Shown here: positions 1-8,950 of the stretch, piece after piece
How the letters are laid out: every line of letters begins with the position of its first letter
How positions within the stretch are numbered: the stretch's first letter is position 1
Source of the DNA: Candidatus Hydrogenedentota bacterium
GTDB taxonomy: Bacteria > Hydrogenedentota > Hydrogenedentia > Hydrogenedentales > SLHB01
Direction of reading: 5' to 3'
Assembly (NCBI GenBank): GCA_016215105.1
Contig: JACRLJ010000081.1
Coordinates: forward strand, 44,079-108,078
Length of the DNA: 64,000 nucleotides
Notes under the pieces: model-generated
Database searches by the model: none
What the model was told of the DNA's origin: nothing
The model's input: the letters and a program-made list of their open reading frames with translations, nothing else
Position numbers and translations under genes: made by a program

Positions 1-42
1 AGTTGGGGCGGCGGCAAACGCGAGGATGAGCAATGGAAGCAT
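1..42 (-). CDS. 5' end of a secreted protein (partial)
   Basis: Fourteen codons that run off the left edge of the window. On the - strand an ATG at 42-40 is followed by a hydrophobic run (MLPLLILAFAAAPT) that looks like the start of a signal peptide. A GGAG Shine-Dalgarno lies about 10 bases upstream (complement of 53-56). The product cannot be identified. It could be chance coding because so little is visible, but the start signal and signal-like residues agree with each other. Confidence 0.45.
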   Translation of the reverse strand, partial: MLPLLILAFAAAPT

Positions 43-175
43 ATCGCTGAGACTCCTTTGTGAAGGCGTTGACAATTCTTAGATGACAGTCGTCCTGTCG
101 AACTCTCTTGCCGATTCCCATTACGCAGTTTTCACTTAGAGCTTCTAACAAGACCTCCGCTGGAGCGAGCGGGAG

Positions 176-195
176 GGACGGCGTCCCCGCCGTCC
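176..195. repeat. Intergenic hairpin with TCCC loop
   Basis: GGACGGCG and CGCCGTCC (8-bp arms) flank the loop TCCC. The unit sits just after the stop of the fucosidase gene (which reads leftwards) and is preceded by a sequence also found before the hairpin at 2738-2757 (CAAGAC, then GGAGCGA, then GGGAGGG). It may act as a terminator, though no T-run follows. It belongs to the dispersed hairpin family described in the findings. Confidence 0.6.
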
Positions 196-218
196 GTGGA
201 CCATCGCCGAGGCTCTTG

Positions 219-1913
219 TTAGATGCTCTTAGACGGCTTCTTCTTCGGCGAATACAGATTGAATTCCCAGAAGGTAGGGCCTTCCGAGGCCTTGAGGATG
301 TTCAGCCGCACAACCTGTGCGGTCACCGGCGGGAACGTCTGTTTCCACCGTGGGCCGATCGTTGTCCCGTGAAAGAACGTCTTCCACGCGTCGCCGTCAC
401 GGTACTGCAGCTCGAAATCCTGCACGCGCCTGTCGCACGCTTCGTCGATCTCCGCCCGGTCGAACGTCGTGGGTTGTCCGAGATCCACCTCGAGCCAGGC
501 CTCATGCGTCCCTCCGTCGGTGGCCCAACGGGTGCCGACGTTGTCGTCTACGGCCTTGTCCGGCGCGTAGGTCTCATCCTTCTGGTGGAAGTTCGATGCC
601 TTGGCCGGCTTGCCTACCGTCAACGATGGAGACATCGAAATGGGCGTGATGTCCATCGCCGGCCCGTCCAGCTCCAGCGCGACGACGGTGTCGATGTCAT
701 CGCGCTTGTCCGGCGGCACGGTGATGACGACGGCCTTATCCGTCTGCGCAACCTTCACTGCGGCTCCGCCCAGCAATCGCGCGGAGACAATCTTCTTGTT
801 GACGGAAGGCAGCGTCACACTCGGCCCTTCCAATGCGAAGACGTGCACGAAGATGGTGTTTCCGGCCCGCGTGCTGGCGCCCCACTCGCCCGGTTTGAAC
901 GGGCCGCCCCGCGTGCCGTAGATGCTCGCGCCGTACTTCCCGAGCCATGCGCCGATCTCCTTGAGGCGCGCGACCTGCCGCGGCTCGATTTCGCCCGTCG
1001 GCATCGGGCCGACGTTGAGCAACAGGTTACCGTCGCCGCCGGCGCAATTCGCGAGCGTGCGGACGCATTCCTTGAGCGACTTCATGTCGTCATCGGGCTT
1101 CCACGCCCACTGCTGGCAGATCGTGATGCACGATTCCCACGGCCGGTCCATCTGGAATCCACCCACGACTTGCTCGGGCGTATCAAAGTCCTCCGGCAGC
1201 CCTGCGCGGTTGTTGATGATGACCTGCGGCTGCAATCCGCGAATCATCTTCACCAGATCCGGCGCATTCCAGTCCTGCGAGGTCCCGCCAAGGCCGTCGA
1301 ACCAAACTATGGATACCGGCGCATAGTTGGTCACCAGCTCGCGCAGTTGACCGTGAAGATACTGAACGTAGCGCGCGTGGTTGGCCGTTCGATAGTCGGG
1401 ATGATGCCAGTCGGGTGGCGAATAATAGAATCCCAACGGGAAATTGGCGTCGTGGCACGCCTTCGCCAATTCGCCCACGATGTCGCGCTTGAACGGCGAG
1501 TTGGTTATCTTGTAGTCCGTCAGCCTGCTATCGAACTCACAGAATCCGTCGTGATGTTTCGTGGTAAAGACCACGTACTTCATTCCGGCCGACCTGGCGA
1601 TATCCACCCATTCGCGCGCGTCGAACTTCTCCGGATTGAACTGCTTGTAGAGGTCGTCGTACACGTCCACGGGGATGGGACCTTGTTTGCCTTCAGTTCC
1701 CCTGCGTTCCCCTCCGCGGGACCAGCCAATCTCTGTTCCCTTCAAGCTAACGGGTCCCCAGTGGACGAAGAGTCCGAATCGGGCCGTGCGCCACCAGTCC
1801 ATGCGGGCGTCGTTGGCCGGCGCTACGCCCCTGCTCTCCTCCCCGGCGCCGGCCGTCTGGCATAGAACGCAGAATCCGCATGCCACAACAATTGCTGTCC
1901 GAAGCCTTGTCAT
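219..1913 (-). CDS. Secreted alpha-L-fucosidase, GH29, with C-terminal discoidin-like domain
   Basis: 564 residues. It is expected to hydrolyse terminal alpha-L-fucose from glycans in the periplasm or outside the cell. Residues 1-24 form a signal peptide. The GH29 barrel follows, with FGLFVHWG near residue 47, FTTKHHDGF near 116 and the probable catalytic nucleophile Asp206 in IVWFDGLGG. The last ~110 residues (LEVDLGQP, near the end FWEFNLYSP) resemble an F5/8 type C (discoidin) carbohydrate-binding fold. The frame stays open upstream, but ATG 1913 is chosen because GGAGGAG precedes it and the signal peptide begins there. The gene diverges from the acetyltransferase at 2128 across a 214-bp spacer. 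The GH29 assignment is firm; the exact linkage cleaved is not visible. Confidence 0.92.
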   Translation of the reverse strand: MTRLRTAIVVACGFCVLCQTAGAGEESRGVAPANDARMDWWRTARFGLFVHWGPVSLKGTEIGWSRGGERRGTEGKQGPIPVDVYDDLYKQFNPEKFDAREWVDIARSAGMKYVVFTTKHHDGFCEFDSRLTDYKITNSPFKRDIVGELAKACHDANFPLGFYYSPPDWHHPDYRTANHARYVQYLHGQLRELVTNYAPVSIVWFDGLGGTSQDWNAPDLVKMIRGLQPQVIINNRAGLPEDFDTPEQVVGGFQMDRPWESCITICQQWAWKPDDDMKSLKECVRTLANCAGGDGNLLLNVGPMPTGEIEPRQVARLKEIGAWLGKYGASIYGTRGGPFKPGEWGASTRAGNTIFVHVFALEGPSVTLPSVNKKIVSARLLGGAAVKVAQTDKAVVITVPPDKRDDIDTVVALELDGPAMDITPISMSPSLTVGKPAKASNFHQKDETYAPDKAVDDNVGTRWATDGGTHEAWLEVDLGQPTTFDRAEIDEACDRRVQDFELQYRDGDAWKTFFHGTTIGPRWKQTFPPVTAQVVRLNILKASEGPTFWEFNLYSPKKKPSKSI

Positions 1914-2127
1914 TGGTATCTCCTCCCGTAAACGGCGCCGTCCCCGGCAAGTTTCCGTCGCGTGTTCGCCATTTCCGGGCGTGCGTCGAGTGGCAGAAAG
2001 AAGTATATAGCGGTATTGTGTGTCTGGTACAATTTGGATCGCCTTGGGCTTGGTAGCAGGGGATGTTTGCCGTGACGGGTATCTGCGTACGCACCATGAA
2101 CGATGCGCCACCGGGAGCAGCGTGGCT

Positions 2128-2700
2128 ATGAGCGTCTTCTTTCGGAAACAGGTGTTCCTCGAGCCGCCGCCCATGTCGGACGGAGAGTTGGCGCTGGTTG
2201 AACCCAGCGTCGAAGTCCTCGCGTCGCAATATGACGCGATGCGCGCTCGAGGAATCGCGGTAAACCAGCGCGACGAGATGCGCGAGTACACCAATCTCCG
2301 CCGGTGGCTAAGATCGTCGCCCCGCGGACGCACTCCGGGCCGGTCCGACCGGTCGGCGCCGCAATACACCTTCTGGATGCAGACCCCGAAATCGCCGAAA
2401 GCAGGTTTCATCACGCTGCGCATCGGGCAATCCGAGCATCTGCGGCTGTACATCGGGCATATTGGGTATCAAGTCGAGGAAGAGGCGCGCGGCCATCACT
2501 ACGCGGCGCGCGCGTGCTTGCTGGTGTATCCCTTGGCGCGCATGCACGGCATGCACGAGTTGTGGATTACCTGCGCGCCGAATAACAAGGCGTCGTGGCG
2601 CAGCGCCGAATTGGCGCACGGGGTGTACGTCGAGACCATCGACACGCCGCTTGGCTACTTTGATATTCCGCAGCGCGCGCGATTTCACGTGACCCTGTAG
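2128..2700 (+). CDS. GNAT-family N-acetyltransferase
   Basis: 190 residues, a usual length for a single-domain GNAT. The acetyl-CoA binding motif A is visible around residues 112-130: a beta strand GHIGYQVEE followed by the pyrophosphate loop ARGHHYAARA. A second conserved strand LWITCAPNN follows, then a helix in which an alanine/serine-rich ELA element resembles the usual GNAT motif B. The substrate is unknown. ATG 2128 starts at MSVFFRKQVF. The Shine-Dalgarno is weak (GGGAGCA), and an in-frame extension upstream to 2020 has no family resemblance. It is transcribed away from the fucosidase, so they may share a promoter region without being functionally linked. Confidence 0.8.
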   Translation: MSVFFRKQVFLEPPPMSDGELALVEPSVEVLASQYDAMRARGIAVNQRDEMREYTNLRRWLRSSPRGRTPGRSDRSAPQYTFWMQTPKSPKAGFITLRIGQSEHLRLYIGHIGYQVEEEARGHHYAARACLLVYPLARMHGMHELWITCAPNNKASWRSAELAHGVYVETIDTPLGYFDIPQRARFHVTL

Positions 2701-2737
2701 GGAACTCTATCAAGACTCACGCCGGAGCGAATGGGAG

Positions 2738-2757
2738 GGCGGTTGTCCTCAACCGCC
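2738..2757. repeat. Intergenic hairpin with TCCT loop
   Basis: GGCGGTTG and CAACCGCC (8-bp arms) flank TCCT, 40 bp after the acetyltransferase stop. The preceding bases (CAAGAC, GGAGCGA, GGGAGG) match those before the hairpin at 176-195, so the two are copies of one dispersed element. Confidence 0.65.
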
Positions 2758-2846
2758 GGTTCATTGGCGTTACCTCTTGCTCGACGCTCGAAGGGGCCGT
2801 GCAAATACTGGAACTCACAATCAAGATACGGTTGAAGGAGCGTCAT

Positions 2847-5800
2847 ATGCGAACGTGGATTGCAGGACTGCTCATAGCGGTGTGCGGGGTGGCGGCCGCC
2901 AAAGAGCGCGTCCACGACACGCGCGACGTCTTTGGAATGGAGCGGATAACGCCCCATGTGGCGTGGGGCGCTCCGCTGCACGGCGGCGCGATTCGTACCC
3001 TGTTCATTGCGCCCCGCTACACGATGCGGGACGCCGTTGAGCTAGGGGAGCGGCTGGAACTCGATGTGGAAACGGTCCCGTTGTGGGACTCGGGCCACGC
3101 CGGTATCGACACCGCAGGGTCACAGCCGGAATTCGCGCAGTACACCGGGGAAGCCGCGCTCCAAAACCTGCGCGACGCGCTTAACCGGGAACACGACCTA
3201 ATCGTGATGGGGAATCTCGATCCCACCGTTCTCCCTGATGACGTGGTAGCGGCGCTCGTGGAAAAGGTTAAAGGCGGCGCCGGACTGCTGCTCGCACACG
3301 TGGACAACACCGTGGCCTCGCCGTTCAAGGATTTCATCGACTCGTTGCAGGCCGACGCGTCGGGGGCGGAGGTCACAAAAGGCATAGGCGAAGCGTTGAC
3401 GCCGGAGTGGGGGATGGGGCTGCAGTTTGTGAAAACGCTATCGGCGGGGCCCGGAAGGGTGGCGATTCTCGGCTACGACGGGGCCGTTCCGGCGACACAT
3501 TTCCTGCTGCCCGCGTTGGGTGATCCCGCCCACGCCGAGCCGGAGTGCGCCGACACGTATTTCTCACTCGTTGCGAAGGCGGCGCGCTGGGCCGCGGGGC
3601 GCTCGCCCGATAGCGCAATCGCCAGTGTGACGTTATCCGATCCCGCCGGGCCGAGCGAGAGCGAGATCCCTCCAGGGTTCCCGGAGGAATATGTCGAGCT
3701 GATGCGCACTTCGGGCGTGAAGCGTCCCTATCACGTCTACCGCGTTGCGCTGGCGGAGCCCGCGGACCGGAACCTGGACGTCCAGTGGCGAATCCGTGAG
3801 CCGGGTTTCAAGACCGTGTTTTCGCGCCTTATCGCGGCGCCCATCAAGAAGGGCGGGCAATCGGCGGATATTCAGGTGTTCGCGGGGCCGGGGAAGCACT
3901 ACGTGGACGTGTGGCTCGTCGACAAGAAAGGGGTGGTTGACTGGTTTACCGAACCGATCACTCTAGATGGCTGGCCAGACCTGACCGAGATGCGGTATTC
4001 GAAAGGCCTCTTACTCGCCAACGACAGCCTGGAAGTAGCCGCCACAATCAAGCCCACCTACTCCCAGCCGCGCGGATGTACGCTCTATGCGCGCGCCAAG
4101 GACAGCTTCGGACGCCTCGTGGTGGAAGCGTATCAGGACGTTCCGCAAGAGGGCGGCGCGGCGCGGGTGCGTCTCGATTTCGTTGACCTCATCACGAACT
4201 ACGTTTCCGTCGAAGTGTTTGCGGTGGACAGCGCCCGGGGGCCATTTTCGGAGTTCGTGTTGTGGCGGTCGGCGCACGATGGCCGCGCGTTTCCCGTGCG
4301 TACGCCGTACCAGCGGGGGTCGTTTAGCTTTGTCGCCCAGACTTCCGGGGCGTCGGAGTACAACGAACGGGGCTATAACAGTCTCCTTGCGGAAATGGGC
4401 GTGGACACCGCGAGCGTGTCGGGTGACCGCTTCACGGGACTGCATCTCGCGGAGTCGGGGTTACGGCCAGCGCCGCTACTGGCGCCGGAACTAGACGCCA
4501 ATCACGATCTGTCGATGGATCCGGAAGCGCGCCGGGCAGTTGCAGAACGGCTGCAAGCCGCGGTCAAGCAACTCCCCGGGGCCGGGTCGCCCCTGTACAC
4601 GTTGGGGGATTGGGACACGCTGCGTCCTGCGGTCGAGCAGCTTGCGAAGTCCCAAGGGCTTCAACGGGCCTTCGGGGAATGGTTGCGAAAGGAATATGGA
4701 GATAGTATCCAGCGTCTGAATACGGCCTGGGGCACCGCGTACAATTCGTGGGACGCGATAGTTCCGGTCGAGCCGCCAGCGGGAGATAAACCAGAGCGCT
4801 TTGCTCCACGTATTGACGCCCAGCGTTTCCTGGACGCGTTCGCGGCATCGATTCTGGATGAAAAGAAGATCGCGATCCGCGCAATCGACGGTGATGCCAT
4901 CGCGGGCGTTACGGTTGCCGGTGATGCGGATTGGGGATCGCTTGCGGCGCATGCCGACCTCCTGTGCGTTCCGGCAAGCGAGTGCGCGGCCGAGAAACTC
5001 CGCTCGTACGGTGTGCGCGGCTCGTTCACCGGAGAGTGGTTCAATGGCGCGACCGGCGCGGACGCTTCTGCGGCAGGCGCGCGGGCGCCATGGCACGCGG
5101 TCATGCACGGCCTTTCGAGTGTCTGGTACGCGAACGGTGTCGGTACGCTGGACAACCCGGAACTTCGAGGCGCGGTGGATCCGTTTGGCCGCCCCACAGT
5201 CGCGCTAACCGCGGCGGCAGAGTCAGTCGAGCGCATCAAATCGGGGGTTGGCGCCATGCTGTTGCGGGCCACGCCGGCGCATTCGGGTATTGCTATCTAC
5301 GACAGCCCCGCCAGCGCCTATCTCGGCGAGATGGAAAAGACCTTCGATTGTGGCGCCGATCAAGCGGAAGCCGCGTTTGCCGGTATCCTCGGAAGCTTGG
5401 GGTATTCATTCGATTTCATTTCGGAGGCCGCACTCAAGCGGGGTGACTTAAAGAACTACACGGTCCTGCTCTTGCCGATGACGCGCGCGCTGGACGGCGA
5501 AGAGGCGTCGGCGATTCGGAAGTTCTGTGAGGGTGGTGGCCGCGTCGTCGCGGATCTCTTGCCGGGGCGCTACGACACGCACGGCGTTCCCTATGAACAA
5601 CCGATCCTGGCGGACCTGTTTGGTGTAACCGCGCGTTCGACGGGCGAGGCGGGACCGGCCGCGTCCGCTACCATCACCGTGGATTCAGGTGACGAAGAGG
5701 TCAAAGAGACGCTGGCGACAGTGATTCCGGACACGTCCGTGTCGGCCACCGACGCTGTCCCCTCTGGAACCGCCGGAGACGCGCCGGTATGGTTCGTCCG

Positions 5801-6497
5801 CAAGGTGGGTTCCGGAGAAACTGTGCTCGCTAACCATATACTGGCGGATCACTCGAAGGATGGCGGGGAACGTAGCGATGACGCCGCCCTGCGTGCATTG
5901 TTTGGCGCATTGATGCGTGAGTTTGGGGTCTCGCGCGGAGCGGAAGTGACCGGGCCCAAACACGGCGCGTTCTCTGGTGAGTGTTTCGAGTACCGCTACG
6001 GCGCCGCCACGATCGTTGGCTTGCTCCGTGACGCGGACGGCGGCCCCGCCACGGAAAGCGTCCGGCTAACAATGAAATCGAAAGGCGTTGTTTACGACGT
6101 GCTGCAAGGTCTGCGCCTAACCCGCTCCAAGGGAATTCCTGTTCGCCTTGCGCGGGGTGAAGCCGCGCTCTTCGCGCAATTGCCCTACGACGTCACCGGA
6201 ATCATTGTGCTTGCGCCCGAGACCGTTCCCGCGGGCCGGCGCGTTACAGTCCGCATGAAGGTGCGAACCCAGGGCGAGTTGGCGGGCGAGCACGTCGTCC
6301 ATGTCGATATCGCTCCGAGGAATGGCAAACCGCTGCGTTACTACAGCCGCGACGTGGTGTGTCCGAGCGGAGAAGGGGAGACCTACATTCCGCTGGCGCG
6401 CAACGAAAGCCCCGGCTTCTACCAAGTCACCGCGCGCGACGTGCTGACCGGCGTCGAAGCGGCGACTACCGTAGAAATCACACCGGTGGGAAGATGA
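2847..6497 (+). CDS. Very large secreted GH42-like (beta-galactosidase-type) protein
   Basis: 1216 residues, far longer than a classical GH42 enzyme (about 650-700). MRTWIAGLLIAVCGVAAA is a signal peptide; ATG 2847 has GAAGGAG eight bases upstream. The first ~500 residues contain ThuA/flavodoxin-like and immunoglobulin-like stretches, which I cannot assign firmly. Around residues 581-640 lies a barrel-like stretch with WLRKEYG, LNTAWGTAY and SWDAIVP, as in GH42-related enzymes. Residues 811-915 resemble the GH42 trimerisation (class I glutamine amidotransferase-like) domain, including VLLLPMTRALD and IRKFCEGGGRVV. The C-terminus is beta-rich. The motif LGDWDTL lies where related proteins often carry an acidic LGDE, so catalysis is uncertain. 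Probable role: binding or hydrolysis of polysaccharide outside the cytoplasm. Confidence 0.65.
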   Translation: MRTWIAGLLIAVCGVAAAKERVHDTRDVFGMERITPHVAWGAPLHGGAIRTLFIAPRYTMRDAVELGERLELDVETVPLWDSGHAGIDTAGSQPEFAQYTGEAALQNLRDALNREHDLIVMGNLDPTVLPDDVVAALVEKVKGGAGLLLAHVDNTVASPFKDFIDSLQADASGAEVTKGIGEALTPEWGMGLQFVKTLSAGPGRVAILGYDGAVPATHFLLPALGDPAHAEPECADTYFSLVAKAARWAAGRSPDSAIASVTLSDPAGPSESEIPPGFPEEYVELMRTSGVKRPYHVYRVALAEPADRNLDVQWRIREPGFKTVFSRLIAAPIKKGGQSADIQVFAGPGKHYVDVWLVDKKGVVDWFTEPITLDGWPDLTEMRYSKGLLLANDSLEVAATIKPTYSQPRGCTLYARAKDSFGRLVVEAYQDVPQEGGAARVRLDFVDLITNYVSVEVFAVDSARGPFSEFVLWRSAHDGRAFPVRTPYQRGSFSFVAQTSGASEYNERGYNSLLAEMGVDTASVSGDRFTGLHLAESGLRPAPLLAPELDANHDLSMDPEARRAVAERLQAAVKQLPGAGSPLYTLGDWDTLRPAVEQLAKSQGLQRAFGEWLRKEYGDSIQRLNTAWGTAYNSWDAIVPVEPPAGDKPERFAPRIDAQRFLDAFAASILDEKKIAIRAIDGDAIAGVTVAGDADWGSLAAHADLLCVPASECAAEKLRSYGVRGSFTGEWFNGATGADASAAGARAPWHAVMHGLSSVWYANGVGTLDNPELRGAVDPFGRPTVALTAAAESVERIKSGVGAMLLRATPAHSGIAIYDSPASAYLGEMEKTFDCGADQAEAAFAGILGSLGYSFDFISEAALKRGDLKNYTVLLLPMTRALDGEEASAIRKFCEGGGRVVADLLPGRYDTHGVPYEQPILADLFGVTARSTGEAGPAASATITVDSGDEEVKETLATVIPDTSVSATDAVPSGTAGDAPVWFVRKVGSGETVLANHILADHSKDGGERSDDAALRALFGALMREFGVSRGAEVTGPKHGAFSGECFEYRYGAATIVGLLRDADGGPATESVRLTMKSKGVVYDVLQGLRLTRSKGIPVRLARGEAALFAQLPYDVTGIIVLAPETVPAGRRVTVRMKVRTQGELAGEHVVHVDIAPRNGKPLRYYSRDVVCPSGEGETYIPLARNESPGFYQVTARDVLTGVEAATTVEITPVGR

Positions 6498-6606
6498 GCC
6501 TCACGAGGGTCTAAGCCGCGCTCATCTCGTCGGAATTTGGGTTCAACTGGGGCGAGGGCTTTGACCGGACACGCGCTCCCGCGTCGTATCCAGCCACCGG
6601 CCTTCG

Positions 6607-6777
6607 CTAGACGACGTGCAGGTAATTCAGCGCGGTGTACGCGACGAAAAGCCACGCGGTGAACATGAACCAGAACACGGGCAACGGACGAGCCGAGACT
6701 GCCGCGCCACAACGTACGCACGTCTTGTTGTGTCTGAAAACCAGCGTTCCGCATTTTTTGCAAGTGTGTGTGTTCAT
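6607..6777 (-). CDS. Small zinc-ribbon membrane protein
   Basis: 56 residues. The N-terminus carries two CxxC pairs (CKKC at 6-9, CVRC at 20-23), a typical zinc-ribbon knuckle. Residues 33-55 form one hydrophobic transmembrane helix (FWFMFTAWLFVAYTAL). ATG 6777 is preceded by AAGGAG at good spacing; an in-frame extension upstream is unlikely. No family function is recognised. It may be a small membrane-associated adaptor. It converges with the GH42-like gene. Confidence 0.65.
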   Translation of the reverse strand: MNTHTCKKCGTLVFRHNKTCVRCGAAVSARPLPVFWFMFTAWLFVAYTALNYLHVV

Positions 6778-7056
6778 CGTACGAACTCCTTTTTGTTCAC
6801 TGTACCGCTCGACTGTGAATAAGAGCACATATCATGCCATCGAGGGGGATATTTCGAGCCGCCGCGTAAGTTTGCTTTGGCAGGGGAGTTACGCGAACGG
6901 GGATTTTCCGCGCCTGAGCCCCTGCGCGAAAATGGTCCCGTCGGCGCCAGATTTCCGGCGGTCAACCGGCGCCAAACCAGCTATTTTCGAGAATTCTGGC
7001 AGCCATTCCGACGAAAAAACTGCACGCTCCTCGTTCCCAAGTTGCACTACGCCCCT

Positions 7057-7081
7057 CGTTCCCAAGTTGCACTTGGGAACG
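7057..7081. repeat. REP-like palindrome
   Basis: CGTTCCCAAG and CTTGGGAACG form perfect 10-bp arms around the loop TTGCA. Half-units of the same sequence lie at 7029-7048 and 7227-7246. This resembles repetitive extragenic palindromes mobilised by IS200-like (RAYT) transposases; no such transposase is in the window. Confidence 0.75.
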
Positions 7082-7118
7082 CATCTTGAATGCCGCTACG
7101 TCGAGTGAAAGGCCACAT

Positions 7119-7212
7119 AGTAGAAGCGGCGGCCCGCCGCTTCCGATCAGCTTCCCCCTGCGCAGCCCCTCCGCCGTCAGGTCGTCCCTCTAACTTCGGA
7201 AACGTTCACTCG
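7119..7212. repeat. 94-bp direct repeat, copy 1
   Basis: Collinear with 7294-7387 without indels and with few mismatches, mainly near the end. It begins AGTAGAAGCGGCGG and contains a GC-rich inverted repeat at 7123-7143 (GAAGCGGCGG / CCGCCGCTTC). Confidence 0.8.
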
Positions 7213-7293
7213 ATTGTCTACTTTCCCCTCGTTCCCAAGTTGCACTCGGCAAGGCGCCTTGAATCGCTCCAAGCTAAGCGCGGGATCCCACAA

Positions 7294-7387
7294 AGTAGAA
7301 GCGGCGGCCCGCCGCTTCCGATCAGCTTCCCCCTGCGCAGCCCCTCCGCCGTCCGGTCATCCCTCCACCCGCGAAGACGTTCACTCG
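7294..7387. repeat. 94-bp direct repeat, copy 2 (overlaps a gene end)
   Basis: Second copy of the repeat at 7119-7212. Its last seven bases cover the stop codon and final codons of the propeller gene at 7381-8565, so the repeat abuts and slightly defines that gene's 3' end. Confidence 0.8.
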
Positions 7388-8565
7388 TTTGCCTTCTGCA
7401 TCTCCGCCGGAATTGTCGCGACACAGATATTCGCGTCAACCAACAAATGCGACGCAAAGATGACCTGCTTTCCCATGCGGTCCCAGCCCACGTGAGGGTG
7501 CTCACCCTTGCCGTACGTTCGATGACCGCTGGTTAATAAATGTGGACGCGTCGTCTTGCCTTCGAAAAGCATGATGCCGCCGTGCCAGTTGTCGGCCGCG
7601 ACCCATTTCCCGTCCGCGCTTCCGGCGGCGTGCCACCAGTTGCGCTTGGCCAGTTCAGAGGCAGTCGCCCCCGGCCACCAGCTCCCTTCGCCAATGATAC
7701 GTACCTGACCGGTGGTGATATTGAGTATCTTGACGTGCGAGTCCTCCTGCGGTTTGGTGTGGACCCCGCCGCAGAACAACATCTGGTCATCCACCCACCA
7801 CGACTCGTGCGTGACCAGTTCGTCCTTGCGATGCGCGTACGGATTCTTGGGAACTCCATCGCGCACGTCAACCACCCACAGGCGCTGAACGATACCCGCA
7901 AAGCTGAGCAGGTTCGGATTGGTCCGGCTCCATTGAATATGGCCCGCGTACCCTATCTCCTTCGGTACCTCGCACAGGGTGCGCACCGTCCCGCCCGCAA
8001 TGTCCATCACGTACACACCGGACGACGCGGCCTCACCCCCGCCAAAGCCGCAGGCCAGTTGTTTCCCATCGCAACTCGCGTTCAGCGCTGTCGTGTGAAC
8101 GCCCTTGGGCAGTTCGCAGATGACACGTTCCGTGGCGGTTACCGTCGAACGCTTGGATGGGTCTTCGGACTTCTTCACCTCCAAAGACAATTCAATCACC
8201 TTATCCTTGCGGATGCCGTAGATATGATTGTCCAACGCCGCGGCCGTGGCGCTACCCAACTCGGCCAACCGCACCAATTCACCCGTGGCGGTGATATAGC
8301 CCATCAGCCCGCCATCCTTACGGTCCGAGTTGAACAGGATGAGCGACTCATCGGCCAGCCAAGAGCGCTCATGAAAGTAAAGGTTGGTCTCCTTACTCGG
8401 CGCCGTGGTGAGAAAGAGCAGCTCCGCCCCCGTCTGGGGATCAGTCATCTTCTTGTCTTCCCGCGGAAAGACCTTCAATTCGGAGGCGGCGCTCGCCGCT
8501 GGGACGATGGCCGGACTGAGCACGAGGATAACAATTAGAGTACTGATTGATCGCGTGATGGACAT
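7381..8565 (-). CDS. Secreted beta-propeller protein, oligogalacturonate-lyase-like (PL22-type)
   Basis: 394 residues beginning at ATG 8565 with a signal peptide (MSITRSISTLIVILVLSPA, cleavage after AASA) and GGGAGAA upstream. The mature part is a repeated WD40/TolB-like propeller: blades start with motifs such as ERSWLADESLILFNSD, HIQWSRTNPN and HPHVGWDRMGKQVIF. The domain pattern, with conserved Trp/His-rich blades and the late HPHxGW motif, resembles oligogalacturonate lyases (PL22), which cleave unsaturated oligogalacturonides from pectin. Homologues in environmental bacteria are often secreted and of unproven substrate, so a general sugar- or peptide-processing role is possible. It faces away from the helical-repeat gene at 8951. 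Confidence 0.65.
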   Translation of the reverse strand: MSITRSISTLIVILVLSPAIVPAASAASELKVFPREDKKMTDPQTGAELLFLTTAPSKETNLYFHERSWLADESLILFNSDRKDGGLMGYITATGELVRLAELGSATAAALDNHIYGIRKDKVIELSLEVKKSEDPSKRSTVTATERVICELPKGVHTTALNASCDGKQLACGFGGGEAASSGVYVMDIAGGTVRTLCEVPKEIGYAGHIQWSRTNPNLLSFAGIVQRLWVVDVRDGVPKNPYAHRKDELVTHESWWVDDQMLFCGGVHTKPQEDSHVKILNITTGQVRIIGEGSWWPGATASELAKRNWWHAAGSADGKWVAADNWHGGIMLFEGKTTRPHLLTSGHRTYGKGEHPHVGWDRMGKQVIFASHLLVDANICVATIPAEMQKANE

Positions 8566-8950
8566 TGGTCTTCTTCTCCCTGGCGGTGGCGCCGTTAACA
8601 CTCGTAGCAGGAGAAGGTGATGGCGGCAATATTTGACGAAGGGATAAGGCCCCCGTTCCCGAAGAATAACACTCGCGCCTCGCCACGTTGTGGAGCGTTC
8701 GCCCGAGTACTGCCGCTCTTGCCAAGAGCGGCACGTTCGCCCCGCGTCCACAACCCATCCATCGCCAATTTCGCTGGAGGCGAAGAGTGGCGCAATAGAC
8801 CAGCGGTGTGCGCGGGTAGGGCGGTTTTGCCATAACCACTGTCCATCGCATAGACTTGGAGGGGAAATCCTGACACACCGACCGCTATGGGGGCCTCGAT
8901 CAAACGCCGCCCTGCGAGCAACAAGTTCAGGCCAACGCCGGAGAAACAGT
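8566..8950. other. Divergent intergenic region carrying a dispersed repeat
   Basis: Separates two divergently transcribed genes (7381-8565 on -, 8951 on +). Most of it is copy 1 of a 154-bp repeat (8695-8848). Promoters for both genes should lie here but none is clear. Confidence 0.6.
8695..8848. repeat. 154-bp dispersed repeat, copy 1
   Basis: Aligns without indels to 10466-10619. It includes the inverted repeat GCCGCTCTT-GCC-AAGAGCGGC and a second GC-rich hairpin near its end. The two copies are in direct orientation and bracket the genes at 8951-10402. Confidence 0.85.

Larger units (their letters stand above)
6778..7380. other. Repeat-rich intergenic region
   Basis: No convincing gene. 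It contains three copies of a 20-bp unit CCTCGTTCCCAAGTTGCACT (7029-7048, 7054-7073, 7227-7246), one of which is extended into a perfect palindrome, and the first copy and most of the second copy of a 94-bp direct repeat. The reading frames crossing it are low-complexity translations of the repeats. Confidence 0.7.

Noticed and set aside
108..1865. 585-codon open frame on + strand
   Set aside because: Antisense to the GH29 gene; composition is Arg-rich as expected of a shadow in a GC-rich gene, and the minus strand has clear family motifs.
7029..7246. CRISPR-like repeats
   Set aside because: Only three units with irregular spacing (5 bp and 153 bp) and no spacers of constant length; better explained as REP-like.
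7540..8538. Long + strand frame in the propeller gene
   Set aside because: Antisense shadow; the - strand frame has a signal peptide and beta-propeller motifs.
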